Assembly: GCF_003208175.1 (NCBI RefSeq)
Contig: NZ_QKMR01000004.1
Coordinates: 143,686 to 207,685, forward strand
From: Ruminiclostridium sufflavum DSM 19573
Lineage (GTDB): Bacteria > Bacillota > Clostridia > Acetivibrionales > DSM-1351
Direction: 5' to 3'
Length of the DNA: 64,000 bases
Both the position numbers and the translations under genes were made by a program. The notes under the pieces are model-generated. The model made no database searches. It had not been told where the DNA came from and worked only from the letters and a program-made list of their open reading frames with translations. The first letter of the stretch is position 1, and every line of letters starts with the position of its first letter. Positions 1 to 9,217 of the stretch are shown here, in pieces.

Positions 1-2
1 CA

Positions 3-230
3 TCACAGAGATCTTCTCTCGGTGCTGTTCAGAACAGGCTTGAGCATACTATTAACAACTTGGATACATCTTCTGAGAACTTGCAGGCTTCTGAATCACG
101 TATTCGCGATGTAGATATGGCTAAAGAAATGACTGAGTTCACAAAGAACAATATCCTGACACAGGCAGCTCAGGCAATGCTTGCTCAGGCAAATCAGCAG
201 CCACAGAGCGTATTGCAATTATTACAATAA
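3..230 (+). CDS. hag: Flagellin, C-terminal end (partial)
   Basis: The frame is open from the window edge to TAA at 228-230. It encodes the conserved flagellin C-terminal helix: [15 protein letters not shown], then [12 protein letters not shown], ending QSVLQLLQ. This part forms the D1/D0 coiled-coil core of the filament. The N-terminus and variable domain lie outside the window. It is followed at once by a terminator and then by glycosylation genes, as expected for a glycosylated flagellin. Confidence 0.95.
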   Translation, partial: SQRSSLGAVQNRLEHTINNLDTSSENLQASESRIRDVDMAKEMTEFTKNNILTQAAQAMLAQANQQPQSVLQLLQ

Positions 231-244
231 TAAATTGGTTTAAT

Positions 245-281
245 AAAAGAGGCACTGGCTTTAGGCCGATGCCTCTTTTTA
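245..281 (+). terminator. Rho-independent terminator after flagellin
   Basis: AAAAGAGGCA at 245-254 pairs with TGCCTCTTTT at 270-279, with the T run completing the signal. It lies 15 bases after the flagellin stop and should limit transcription into the maf-pse genes. Confidence 0.9.
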
Positions 282-316
282 TTAGGCTTAAAACGCAGGA
301 TAAGATGGAGGGGTAT

Positions 317-2119
317 ATGGGATACTTCAAACTTAAAAAAGTTCAAGATTTGGTATGGGAAATAGAAGGATCTACAAATTCTGAAAAACAGACCCCCAAA
401 TATTTATTGAACAGCCAAATTGATAAAGAAAAAGAGCTGGATATGGTATTAGGCAGAATTGATTTTAGTCATCATAAGAACTTTATTGTCTTCGGAATGA
501 AGAATATCAAGCTGTTATCTGAGATTTATAAAAGAAAAACTATAGTCAGTACAATGGTAATAATAGAGATTTGTAAAGAAACAGAAGAGAATTTATTTGT
601 TGAATGTGATGAAAAGGATTTAGCTTTTTTATTTGACAGGAAAAGGGTTAACCTTACTATAGGATCTCAGGATGAGTTGGTTGCACAGTTAAGTATAGTA
701 CTTGGCGATATGCTTAAGCTATACAACCTAAGAAATACAGAAATAATATCAATGCCATATATGAAATCTATGTATCCCAATGAGATGCAAGGTCTGACTA
801 AAATAATTTTTGAAAGGTTACACACATTTGTTTCAAGTTATGGGAATTCAGTTGAAGATATATTGCTTGGGATGGACAATTACTTGGATAACTGGAGACA
901 TATTTTTAGAAGTATAGATTATATACATTTTAAAGACATGTACAAGGATAAGCCTGCAATAATTGTTGGTGCTGGTCCATCATTGGATAAAAATATACAG
1001 CAACTGAAGAGGGCTAAAGGAAAAGCTTTAATTTTATGTGTTGATGCAGCGTTAAATTCTCTCCTTAATGTAGGAATAGTGCCTGATTTAGTAGCATCTA
1101 TAGAAAGGCTGGAGTTAACGTCTAAGTTTTATAATCGGGAGGATATTCCTGACGAAATTGTTTTTGTTGGGCCTAATGTAGTAAAGGACTTTACCCTAAA
1201 TAAGTTTGAAAGAATTATATTTACTGGAAGAGCAGGTGATGCTCTTATAAGGGATTTTGGCAGCTATATAGGGTTTAATAACTTAGACATTGGTGGTAAT
1301 GTTTCAAATGTTCTTATAGCCTTTACAGAGCACCTTGGGTGTAATCCCATAACCTTTATAGGATTGGATTTGGCATACACTGGTGGAAGAACTCATACCG
1401 CTGGAGTGTCCGAGGCTCTTGGCAAGGAGAATATGATCGGATATAAAGACAAAGAAAATATTGTGTATGTAAAAGGACAGAACGGAGAAATGCTGGAAAC
1501 CTTGGAGTTCTTTATGTATGCAAAGAATTGGATAGAAATGAATATGGTACGTAACAGCCAGAACTTATTTATTAATGCTACCGAAGGCGGAGCGATGATA
1601 GAAGGAGCTCTAAATCAAAAATTAGCAGAGGTTATTGAAAAATATTGTCTGGAGGATTTAACGCCTTTTAGTGATTTGTATGATAAAATAAAAGAGGATA
1701 TTGCTATTGATAAGTTAGGTACTACACAAAAAGCTTTAGATTATATTAAGGAAGTCGACAAATATTTAAGGAGAATCTCCAAAAAGGCTTTCCAATATTT
1801 AAATAAAATTAGAACTCACAAAGGTGTCGGTCTGGTTAACTTGATGGAAAAACAAAGAGGCGAAATGCAAGCTGCTCTTGATAAAAACAGTGCCGGTAGG
1901 TTCATTCTTCAATCAATAATAATAAGCTATAATCGTGATATTCACTCTTTCCCAATGTATTTAAGCAAAGAGGATGAAAAGAAGATGCTTGGGAAAAGCA
2001 TCGATTTTTATGATACAATTAAAAAGGTATGTGACAGAGTGAGTGAAGATTTTAAAGCATATAAACTGATTTTAGATAGATACTTGGAAATATGTCAAAA
2101 GGAAGAGGAGACTATTTAA
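317..2119 (+). CDS. maf: Maf-type flagellin glycosyltransferase (MptE-like, DUF115)
   Basis: A 600-aa protein. The central MptE-like/DUF115 core has the motif IIVGAGPSLDKNI at about residues 214-226, followed by LCVDAALNSLL and PDLVASIE. This is the signature of motility accessory factors, which transfer nonulosonic acids (pseudaminic or legionaminic type) onto Ser/Thr of flagellin in the cytoplasm. The start at 317 is chosen because GGAGGGG lies at 307-313; an upstream in-frame ATG at 305 overlaps that site. It sits between flagellin and pse genes, which supports the role. The donor sugar and target residues are inferred. Confidence 0.85.
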   Translation: MGYFKLKKVQDLVWEIEGSTNSEKQTPKYLLNSQIDKEKELDMVLGRIDFSHHKNFIVFGMKNIKLLSEIYKRKTIVSTMVIIEICKETEENLFVECDEKDLAFLFDRKRVNLTIGSQDELVAQLSIVLGDMLKLYNLRNTEIISMPYMKSMYPNEMQGLTKIIFERLHTFVSSYGNSVEDILLGMDNYLDNWRHIFRSIDYIHFKDMYKDKPAIIVGAGPSLDKNIQQLKRAKGKALILCVDAALNSLLNVGIVPDLVASIERLELTSKFYNREDIPDEIVFVGPNVVKDFTLNKFERIIFTGRAGDALIRDFGSYIGFNNLDIGGNVSNVLIAFTEHLGCNPITFIGLDLAYTGGRTHTAGVSEALGKENMIGYKDKENIVYVKGQNGEMLETLEFFMYAKNWIEMNMVRNSQNLFINATEGGAMIEGALNQKLAEVIEKYCLEDLTPFSDLYDKIKEDIAIDKLGTTQKALDYIKEVDKYLRRISKKAFQYLNKIRTHKGVGLVNLMEKQRGEMQAALDKNSAGRFILQSIIISYNRDIHSFPMYLSKEDEKKMLGKSIDFYDTIKKVCDRVSEDFKAYKLILDRYLEICQKEEETI

Positions 2120-2389
2120 ATGAAAATTTTAAAAATGATTGAAGCCTTTAGTACAGACATATACTTTAAAATGCCACATGAAATTAAAAATGATTACGTA
2201 AACATATGTGAACAACTAGCTGATTTTTTTGAAGAAAATTATTCTGAGAATGAGGATGTTATTAGTCAGAGTAAAGCTTTACTGGAGCATTTATTTGCAG
2301 TTATGCAGACAAATGATTACATAAAAATGGCAGATGTTCTTTATTATACAGTGAAACCAATATTTGAAGATATAAATTGTGCAGTATAA
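2120..2389 (+). CDS. Small acidic helical protein downstream of maf
   Basis: An 89-aa protein starting directly after the maf stop, with GAGGAG inside the end of maf as ribosome site. It is predicted mostly helical and acidic, with no membrane segment or signal. I do not recognise the family. Tight coupling to the glycosyltransferase suggests a flagellar or glycosylation accessory role, possibly a chaperone-like partner, but that is inference only. Confidence 0.7.
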   Translation: MKILKMIEAFSTDIYFKMPHEIKNDYVNICEQLADFFEENYSENEDVISQSKALLEHLFAVMQTNDYIKMADVLYYTVKPIFEDINCAV

Positions 2390-2449
2390 TATTTATTTTG
2401 TGTTAAATACCTATATTTGATAAAGAAAATAACATTTGAGGTGGAAAAT

Positions 2450-3457
2450 TTGATTACTGGGAAGACAATTTTAGTAACGGGAGGAACAGGCTCCTTTGGC
2501 AAAACCTTTACAAAAACACTTCTGGAAGAATATGATGTAGGTAAAATAATTATTTATTCCAGAGATGAGTATAAGCAATTTGTAATGCAAAAGGATTTGG
2601 AAAGCAAATATGGCAAGAACAAAACTTCCAAGCTCAGGTTTTTTATTGGAGATGTTCGAGATAAGGATAGGCTTTACAGAGCCCTTAAGGGAGTTGATTA
2701 TGTTGTTCATGCTGCTGCAATGAAGCAGGTGCCAGCATGTGAGTATAATCCTTTTGAGGCCATAAAAACAAATATCCACGGAGCACAAAATGTTATTGAT
2801 GCAGCGCTTGACAAGGATGTGAAAAAGGTGGTTGCATTATCAACTGACAAGGCAGTAAACCCTATAAATTTATATGGTGGGACTAAGCTTGTGTCTGACA
2901 AGCTTTTTATTTCTGCGGGGGCCTATTCGGGAGATAATGGAACAATTTTTTCTGTAGTCAGGTATGGAAATGTTGCCGGCAGCAGAGGGTCCGTTATTCC
3001 ATTTTTTAAAAGCTTATTGGATAAGGGAGCAACTGAGCTTCCTGTAACAGATATACGTATGACAAGATTCTGGATAACTTTGCAGGAGGGTGTGGCATTA
3101 GTATTAAAAGCACTCAATGAGTCAAAGGGCGGCGAGACCTATATATCTAAAATACCATCATTTAAAGTATCTGATCTTGCAAAAGCAATGGGCGGGGAAA
3201 AGACAAGTATTAATGAAGTAGGGATACGAGAAGGAGAAAAGCTGGATGAGGTAATGATTACAAAGGATGACTCCAGATCTACCTATGAATATGAAAAGCA
3301 TTATATTATTTATCCTCAATTTGATTGGTGGAAGTCAAAGCGCCATTTTACAGAAGGTGGGGAACGTATAGCTGACGGATTCGAATATAATTCTGGTACA
3401 AATACAGACTGGCTTAGCGTTGAGGATTTAAGACACCGTATTAAGGATATGTTTTAA
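2450..3457 (+). CDS. pseB: UDP-GlcNAc 4,6-dehydratase/5-epimerase (inverting)
   Basis: A 335-aa short-chain dehydrogenase. It has the nucleotide-binding motif TGGTGSFG near the N-terminus and the segment STDKAVNPINLYGGTK, holding the Asp-Lys pair and Tyr-x-x-x-Lys used by PseB-type dehydratases. It would make the 4-keto-6-deoxy-L-altro intermediate, the first step to pseudaminic acid. I prefer TTG at 2450 because GAGGTGG lies at 2438-2444 and the protein then begins MITGKTILVTGG, as in relatives; a TTG at 2417 is in frame but lacks a site. First gene of a pse cluster. Confidence 0.88.
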   Translation: MITGKTILVTGGTGSFGKTFTKTLLEEYDVGKIIIYSRDEYKQFVMQKDLESKYGKNKTSKLRFFIGDVRDKDRLYRALKGVDYVVHAAAMKQVPACEYNPFEAIKTNIHGAQNVIDAALDKDVKKVVALSTDKAVNPINLYGGTKLVSDKLFISAGAYSGDNGTIFSVVRYGNVAGSRGSVIPFFKSLLDKGATELPVTDIRMTRFWITLQEGVALVLKALNESKGGETYISKIPSFKVSDLAKAMGGEKTSINEVGIREGEKLDEVMITKDDSRSTYEYEKHYIIYPQFDWWKSKRHFTEGGERIADGFEYNSGTNTDWLSVEDLRHRIKDMF

Positions 3458-3501
3458 TTCTTATTTGAAATTTATATTATGATAGAATAGGGCAAGCACT
3501 T

Positions 3502-4191
3502 ATGAAGAATATTGCTATAATTACTGCCAGAGGCGGAAGCAAGCGGATACCCAGAAAAAACATTAAAGAGTTTTGCGGGAGACCTATTATAAGTTATTCA
3601 ATTGAAGCTGCTTTAAACAGCAGTATATTTGACGAGGTTATGGTATCTACGGATGATGCTGAAATTGCTGAAATTAGCTTAAAATATGGTGCGAAGGTGC
3701 CGTTTTTCAGAAGCGGAAAAACCTCGGATGACAACGCGGTAACTGCTGATGTTATAGACGAGGTATTGCAACAATATAAAATAAATGGGAGCTGCTTTGA
3801 CTATTTTTGCTGTATATATCCAACTGCTCCGTTTATTACGGCTGCAAGATTGAAGGATGCCATTGAAACGCTTATTTTCACTAAGGCTGATTCTTTGGTG
3901 CCGGTGGTAAGGTTTTCTTTCCCTCCGCAAAGGGGTTTAATTATTAAGAAGGACAGGCTTAATTATAAGTGGCCTGAAAATATGAATACAAGGTCACAGG
4001 ATTTAGAGCCTTTTTATCATGATTGCGGGCAGTTTTATATTATGAAAGTTGAAAAATTTTTGGAGAAGCGAAGCTTAATAACTGAAAATACAATCCCTTT
4101 TATAATGCAGGATATAGAGGTTCAGGACATTGATACAAGTGAAGATTGGGATATTGCTGAAATGAAGTATAAAATATTAAAAAACCTTTAA
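3502..4191 (+). CDS. pseF: CMP-pseudaminic acid-type cytidylyltransferase
   Basis: A 229-aa acylneuraminate cytidylyltransferase. The N-terminal signature ARGGSKRIPRKNI binds CTP, and the later segment YHDCGQFYI and the Asp-rich end fit the family. It activates the finished nonulosonic acid with CTP for use by the Maf transferase. Assignment to the pseudaminic rather than the sialic or legionaminic branch rests on the neighbouring pseB, pseG and pseC. Confidence 0.85.
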   Translation: MKNIAIITARGGSKRIPRKNIKEFCGRPIISYSIEAALNSSIFDEVMVSTDDAEIAEISLKYGAKVPFFRSGKTSDDNAVTADVIDEVLQQYKINGSCFDYFCCIYPTAPFITAARLKDAIETLIFTKADSLVPVVRFSFPPQRGLIIKKDRLNYKWPENMNTRSQDLEPFYHDCGQFYIMKVEKFLEKRSLITENTIPFIMQDIEVQDIDTSEDWDIAEMKYKILKNL

Positions 4192-4228
4192 TTATAGTTG
4201 AGAGTTTAAATTAGGAGAAAATAAAATT

Positions 4229-5284
4229 TTGGATAATGGTACATTAGTTGGAAATAAAAGAATAGAAGATTCTCAACCCTGCTATATCATAGCCGAGATG
4301 TCTGCAAACCACGCGGGTGATATAAATAGAGCTATAGAAATCGTACATGCAGCTAAGGGTGCCGGAGCTGACTGTATAAAAATACAGACATATACCCCGG
4401 ATACCATAACTATTGACTGCGATAATAAATACTTTAGGATTGATAATGGCACATGGGAGGGAGAGACCCTGTATAGTCTATATGGAAAGGCATATACTCC
4501 CTGGGAGTGGCAGCCTATATTGAAAAAAGAGGCTGATAGAATAGGTATTGACTTTTTATCAACCCCTTTTGATAAAACTTCAGTTGATTTCCTAGAAAAT
4601 ATGGGGATAGGTTTTTATAAAATAGCTTCTTTTGAAATTGTTGACATACCACTTATTAAATATGTGGCTTCAAAAGCAAAGCCGATGATAATTTCGACTG
4701 GAATGGCTTCACTGGAAGAAATAGAAGAGGCTGTTGCTGCTGCTCAAATAAGTGGTTGCAGGGATATTTGCTTATTGAAATGCTCAAGTGCATATCCGGC
4801 TGTACCGGAAAATATGAATTTAGCTACTATAGCAGAAATGAAAAATAGATTTGGTTTGGCTGTAGGGCTTTCTGATCATAGCTTGGGCTCTGTTGCTGCT
4901 ATAACTGCCGTGGCTTTAGGAGCTAAAATTATTGAAAAGCATTTTTGTATAAGCAGAGATATTGAGAATCCTGATTCTTCATTTTCTATGGATAAGGAAG
5001 AGTTTGCCATAATGGTTAAGGAGATTAGAGAAGCAGAGAGAGCAATAGGAACGATTAGCTATGATATTTCTCAAGAGGAAGCAGAGAGTAAGATATTCAG
5101 GAAATCTATATTTGTGGTAAAGGATATGAAAGAGGGAGAAAGGTTTAGCGAAAGAAATATTAGAGTAATAAGACCTGGTTGGGGAATGAAGCCCAAATAT
5201 TATGAGAATATAATCGGTAAATGTTCAAAAGTAAATGTAAAAAGAGGTGAGCCTCTTAGGCCAGATATGGTAATGGAGGAATAA
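4229..5284 (+). CDS. pseI: Pseudaminic acid synthase (NeuB family)
   Basis: A 351-aa NeuB-family enzyme condensing a 6-carbon sugar with phosphoenolpyruvate. The barrel begins at CYIIAEMSANHAGD; KIASFEI, ISTGM, LKCSSAYP and GLSDHS follow in family order. The last 60 residues form an SAF (antifreeze-like) domain ending GEPLRPDMV. It starts at TTG 4229, with AGGAG at 4213-4217. It is coupled to the next gene by a 2-base gap. Confidence 0.88.
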   Translation: MDNGTLVGNKRIEDSQPCYIIAEMSANHAGDINRAIEIVHAAKGAGADCIKIQTYTPDTITIDCDNKYFRIDNGTWEGETLYSLYGKAYTPWEWQPILKKEADRIGIDFLSTPFDKTSVDFLENMGIGFYKIASFEIVDIPLIKYVASKAKPMIISTGMASLEEIEEAVAAAQISGCRDICLLKCSSAYPAVPENMNLATIAEMKNRFGLAVGLSDHSLGSVAAITAVALGAKIIEKHFCISRDIENPDSSFSMDKEEFAIMVKEIREAERAIGTISYDISQEEAESKIFRKSIFVVKDMKEGERFSERNIRVIRPGWGMKPKYYENIIGKCSKVNVKRGEPLRPDMVMEE

Positions 5285-5286
5285 AT

Positions 5287-6198
5287 ATGAGAATGGTTTT
5301 TATGGGAGGACATAAGCTTGGCAAAGATACATTGCAGTATTTGATAGATAAAAGAAAAGATATTATTGCAGTGGTTACAAATATTGAAAATGATTGGTAT
5401 ACAGGTGTAGATGAGGTCGCCGAGAAAAATGGTTTACTGTTGTATAAAAATGTAGATGTTAACAGCGAAAGCTTTATAAATGAAATTACGGCTTTAAAGC
5501 CTGATTTGATAGTTGTAGTTAATTTTCAACAGATATTAAAAGAACAATTGATAAATATACCCCAAAGAGGCTGCATTAATACACATGCAGCATTGCTGCC
5601 GAAATATCGCGGAAGAGCACCCTTAAACTGGGCAGTAATTCATGGAGAAAGGCAAGTTGGGGTAACAGTTCACTATATAGAAAAGGGTATTGATACAGGA
5701 GATATAATAATTCAAAAGTCTATAGATATAGGTGATGAAGAATATATAGATAGCGTTCTTGAAAAAGTTAAGGATGTCTATCCAACGGTGGTAAATAATG
5801 CAGTCAATTTAATTCAGTCAGGAGACTTTGTCAGAATAAAGCAAGATTTAAGCAAGGGCAATTATTTTGGCAAAAGAACTCCTGAGGATGGACAAATAAA
5901 CTGGAATAATAATACAAAAGATATATTTAATTTAATAAGAGCAATTTCAAAGCCATATCCAGGGGCATTCAGCTTTTGTAATAACTCAAGGCTGATTATT
6001 TGGCGGGCTGAAGTTATTAATCAGAAAGAGGAAGAGAGTTTATTACCAAATGGATATATAATTACCATTAACAAATCAGGAATCTGTGTTAAGACAAAAA
6101 ATGATAATATTTTAATTACGGAATATGATATGATCGATAAAACTCAAATAATAGAAAATGGACAAATTCTTAAATTCAAAGAAACTAAAAATGTATAA
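5287..6198 (+). CDS. Sugar N-formyltransferase in the pse cluster
   Basis: A 303-aa protein of the methionyl-tRNA/ArnA formyltransferase fold. The catalytic Asn-His-Asp set is visible in INTHAALLPKYRGRAP and IEKGIDTGDI (residues about 97-140). A smaller C-terminal region follows. Sugar formyltransferases use N10-formyl-tetrahydrofolate on amino sugars. It occupies the position and pathway step where pseH (acetyl-CoA-dependent) would be expected, and no acetyltransferase is in the cluster. I infer formylation of the C4 amine made by PseC, giving a 7-N-formyl pseudaminic-type acid. GGAGGA at the end of pseI is the ribosome site. Confidence 0.8.
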   Translation: MRMVFMGGHKLGKDTLQYLIDKRKDIIAVVTNIENDWYTGVDEVAEKNGLLLYKNVDVNSESFINEITALKPDLIVVVNFQQILKEQLINIPQRGCINTHAALLPKYRGRAPLNWAVIHGERQVGVTVHYIEKGIDTGDIIIQKSIDIGDEEYIDSVLEKVKDVYPTVVNNAVNLIQSGDFVRIKQDLSKGNYFGKRTPEDGQINWNNNTKDIFNLIRAISKPYPGAFSFCNNSRLIIWRAEVINQKEEESLLPNGYIITINKSGICVKTKNDNILITEYDMIDKTQIIENGQILKFKETKNV

Positions 6199-7411
6199 TA
6201 TAGCAATCAGAGCAGATGGCGGATCTGCCGTAGGCATAGGGCATATAATGAGGTGTCTCGTAATAGCTGAGCAGCTGAAAAATTTAGGCTGCAGAGTATA
6301 TTTTCTCGGAAGGTACAGGCAGGGCTCAGACAAGGCAAAGGAAATGGGGTTTGAGTCATTTGAAATAGCTATATCCTCAAGTGAAGCTAAGTCTGAAAAT
6401 TCATGTGCACACAAGGACTGTGCAGAGGGCTTTAATTACGGAAGAATAGAAGAGTTGGAGGAGGAGCTGCTTGCAACCGGGACAATAATTAAACAGCAAG
6501 GCTGTGATTTATTAATTGTAGACAAATATAATTTATCATCAGAGTATTTTAACAGATTAAGAGAGTTTAATAAAAGAGTAGCTTTTATTGATGATTTGAA
6601 TCTGTTTAGCTGTGCGGCTGATATAATTATAAACGGAAATATAAATGCGGAGCTTTTAGAATATAAGAAGTGTTTCGCTGCTCAGAAGCTTTTACTGGGT
6701 ACAAATTACACTCTGCTGCGCAGAGAATTCCGGGATATTCCCCAAAGAGAAATCAGAAGCTTATCAGGCTGGCGGAATACGCTTAAAAAATCAAGCGGTA
6801 ATGAGATATTGGAACAAAACAGGCATTGTCTTGTAACCGATTCATTAGTTAATACGCTTAAGAGGGATGAAAATGACACTTGGATACCAGAGGTAATGAT
6901 TACAACAGGGGGAGCAGATCCCTATAATTTTACAGGAAAGCTTTTAAAAATACTGCTTGGTGATAATAAAACTGAAGATATCAGATACAATGTAATCGTT
7001 AGCTCAGGATTTATTTATAAGGATGAAATTAAAGAAATAGCAAAGAGCAACTCAAAGGTAGTTTTGTACATAGATTATAAATATCTTTCAGATGTTATGC
7101 AGCGTTCTGATTTGGCGATATCCTCCGGAGGCAGCACATTGTATGAATTATGCTGCTGTGGGACACCTGCCATAGCTTTTGTTTTGGCAGATAACCAGAA
7201 GGGAATAGTGGACATGCTGTCAAGGGAAGGATATATTCAGGCAATTGGATGGTATGCCGAAATTGAAAAGAATAATCTGGTGCAGATGGTATATGATTTG
7301 CTTAGGGATTTTAAATTGAGGAAAGGTTATTCAAAGAAGATGCAAGGTCTTATTGACGGCAAGGGTGCATTGAGAATAGCTGAGAGTTTAATTGATTTAT
7401 TAAAGACTTAA
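6191..7411 (+). CDS. pseG: UDP-sugar hydrolase, PseG family
   Basis: A 406-aa GT-B-fold hydrolase that removes UDP from the diamino-trideoxy sugar. The start IAIRADGGSAVGIGHIMRC carries the family's N-terminal His, and the C-terminal half has ISSGGSTLYELCCCGTP, the nucleotide-binding loop. It is well over 100 residues longer than the roughly 274-aa Campylobacter protein: extra segments lie at about 60-100 and 190-235, the latter hydrophilic. It overlaps the formyltransferase by 8 bases; the start at 6191 fits the conserved N-terminus though the ribosome site is weak. Confidence 0.8.
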   Translation: MYNIAIRADGGSAVGIGHIMRCLVIAEQLKNLGCRVYFLGRYRQGSDKAKEMGFESFEIAISSSEAKSENSCAHKDCAEGFNYGRIEELEEELLATGTIIKQQGCDLLIVDKYNLSSEYFNRLREFNKRVAFIDDLNLFSCAADIIINGNINAELLEYKKCFAAQKLLLGTNYTLLRREFRDIPQREIRSLSGWRNTLKKSSGNEILEQNRHCLVTDSLVNTLKRDENDTWIPEVMITTGGADPYNFTGKLLKILLGDNKTEDIRYNVIVSSGFIYKDEIKEIAKSNSKVVLYIDYKYLSDVMQRSDLAISSGGSTLYELCCCGTPAIAFVLADNQKGIVDMLSREGYIQAIGWYAEIEKNNLVQMVYDLLRDFKLRKGYSKKMQGLIDGKGALRIAESLIDLLKT

Positions 7412-7514
7412 AAGAAGCTTGTTGGCATGAAAGTTAAAATTTGTATAAGTCAATTATTATTACGGCTGATAGCTTGGCAATTAATTAAATAATTTTCTGA
7501 TTGGATGTGCTGAT

Positions 7515-8672
7515 ATGAATAAATTAATTCCATATGGAAGGCAATGGATAGATGATGAGGATATAAAAGCTGTGGTGGATGTCCTAAAGAGTGATTATTT
7601 GACTACAGGCCCGAAGGTATCCGAATTTGAAGAAAGGCTTGCGGAGTATACCGGAGCAAAATATGCAGTAGCATTTTCAAATGGGACTTCGGCACTGCAT
7701 GGAGCATGCTTTGCAGCAGGTATCAGTGAAGGCGATGAGGTTATAACTACTCCGATAACCTTTGCCGCATCGGCGAACTGTGCTTTGTATGTTGGAGCAC
7801 TTCCGGTTTTTGCTGATATTTGCAGCGATACATATAATATAGATCCTTCTGACATAGCAGACAAAATAACGTCAAGGACTAAAGCTATTATACCTGTAGA
7901 TTTTACAGGTCAGCCCTGCGATTTGGACAGGATAATGGAAATTGCAAAGAAATATAACTTAATTGTTATAGAGGATGCGGCTCATTCTATCGGAGCAACC
8001 TATAAGGGAAGAAATATCGGCAGTATTGCAGATATGACGACTTTTAGCTTTCATCCGGTTAAAACAATTACTACCGGAGAGGGTGGAGCAGTAACGACAA
8101 ACAGCAGAAAATTATATGAAAAATTAATTCTTTTCAGGTCACATGGAATTACAAGAGATGAGAATAAGCTTGTTAATGTACAAGAGGGTCCTTGGTTTTA
8201 TGAACAGCAGTTCTTGGGATATAATTACAGGCTGACAGATATTCAGGCGGCATTAGGAATAAGTCAGCTGAAGAAGCTTGATAAATTTGTGAGACTGAGA
8301 AGAGGGCTTGCAAGGCAGTACAATGAAGCGTTTAAGAATGAAGAAGGACTGATACTACCTTACCAGAATGCCGAGGGTAATTCAGCCTGGCATATTTATG
8401 CGGTACAGCTGAATACAGAAAAAATACGTATTGGAAGAAAAGAATTTTTTATGGAATTGCAAGAACAAGGCATCAGGGCGAATGTGCATTATATACCGGT
8501 TTATTATCACCCATATTATAAAATGCTGGGATACAAAAAAGGTATTTGTCCAAATGCAGAAGCACTTTATGAAAGAATTTTAACATTACCGTTGTTTGCC
8601 AAGCTGGAGCAGGGTGAAATTGAATATGTTATAGAAAATACAAGGGCTATAATAAATAAAAACAAAAATTAA
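7515..8672 (+). CDS. pseC: UDP-4-keto-6-deoxy-sugar aminotransferase
   Basis: A 385-aa DegT/DnrJ/EryC1 PLP enzyme. Visible are EDAAHSIGATY (the Asp that holds PLP) and TTFSFHPVKTITTGEGG, with the Lys that forms the Schiff base. It transfers an amino group to the 4-keto sugar made by PseB. In the pathway order it acts second although it is last in this cluster, separated by about 100 bases from pseG. Confidence 0.88.
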   Translation: MNKLIPYGRQWIDDEDIKAVVDVLKSDYLTTGPKVSEFEERLAEYTGAKYAVAFSNGTSALHGACFAAGISEGDEVITTPITFAASANCALYVGALPVFADICSDTYNIDPSDIADKITSRTKAIIPVDFTGQPCDLDRIMEIAKKYNLIVIEDAAHSIGATYKGRNIGSIADMTTFSFHPVKTITTGEGGAVTTNSRKLYEKLILFRSHGITRDENKLVNVQEGPWFYEQQFLGYNYRLTDIQAALGISQLKKLDKFVRLRRGLARQYNEAFKNEEGLILPYQNAEGNSAWHIYAVQLNTEKIRIGRKEFFMELQEQGIRANVHYIPVYYHPYYKMLGYKKGICPNAEALYERILTLPLFAKLEQGEIEYVIENTRAIINKNKN

Positions 8673-8724
8673 CCTTTATGCGGTATTCTTTAAGATTTTT
8701 ATTACACTCCGATTTAAATAATGC

Positions 8725-8752
8725 TAAACACTTGCCGTTAACTTTCCGATAA
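8725..8752 (+). promoter_or_regulatory. Sigma-D (sigma-28) type promoter for flaG
   Basis: TAAA at 8725-8728 and TCCGATAA at 8745-8752, 16 bases apart, resemble the flagellar sigma consensus TAAA-N15-GCCGATAA. It lies just upstream of flaG, which fits late flagellar expression. Confidence 0.55.
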
Positions 8753-8783
8753 AACAAATAGAAGAGTTTGATGGAGGTGTGTG

Positions 8784-9212
8784 ATGAAAATAGAAAAAAA
8801 TGATTCCATTAGTGCTAATGTTAATATCAATAGCAACAATGCAAATAATATATCCGCTATAAAAAGAGCGAGCACAGGCAATATTAACAACACCAATACC
8901 TCAGTGAGGACTGACAAAGATTGGTCCTTGGCAAACGGTAAAAGTATTTCTCAGTTGAACGAGTACGATATGGAAAGTATGCCTATATCCGAGAGAGTTG
9001 TCATTGAAGCTATAGAAAAGGCTAATAAAGCAATTCAGGGCGGTAATAGAAAATTTGAATTTTCAATTCATGAAGAGACAAATCAAATAATGGTAAAGGT
9101 TTATGATTCCGATACAAATGAGCTTATTAAGGAAATACCAAATGAAAAGATTTTAGATATGGTTGCAAAGATTTGTGAAATGGCAGGAATATTAGTTGAC
9201 GAAAGAAGGTAA
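8784..9212 (+). CDS. flaG: FlaG family flagellar protein
   Basis: A 142-aa protein. The N-terminal half is Asn/Ser-rich and disordered. The C-terminal domain, with FSIHEETNQIMVKVYDSDTN, then IKEIPNEKILDMVAKI, is the FlaG signature. FlaG affects filament length in several bacteria. The ATG at 8784 follows GGAGGTG at 8773-8779; a GTG immediately before is in frame. Its stop abuts fliD. Confidence 0.88.
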   Translation: MKIEKNDSISANVNINSNNANNISAIKRASTGNINNTNTSVRTDKDWSLANGKSISQLNEYDMESMPISERVVIEAIEKANKAIQGGNRKFEFSIHEETNQIMVKVYDSDTNELIKEIPNEKILDMVAKICEMAGILVDERR

Positions 9213-9217
9213 TGATT

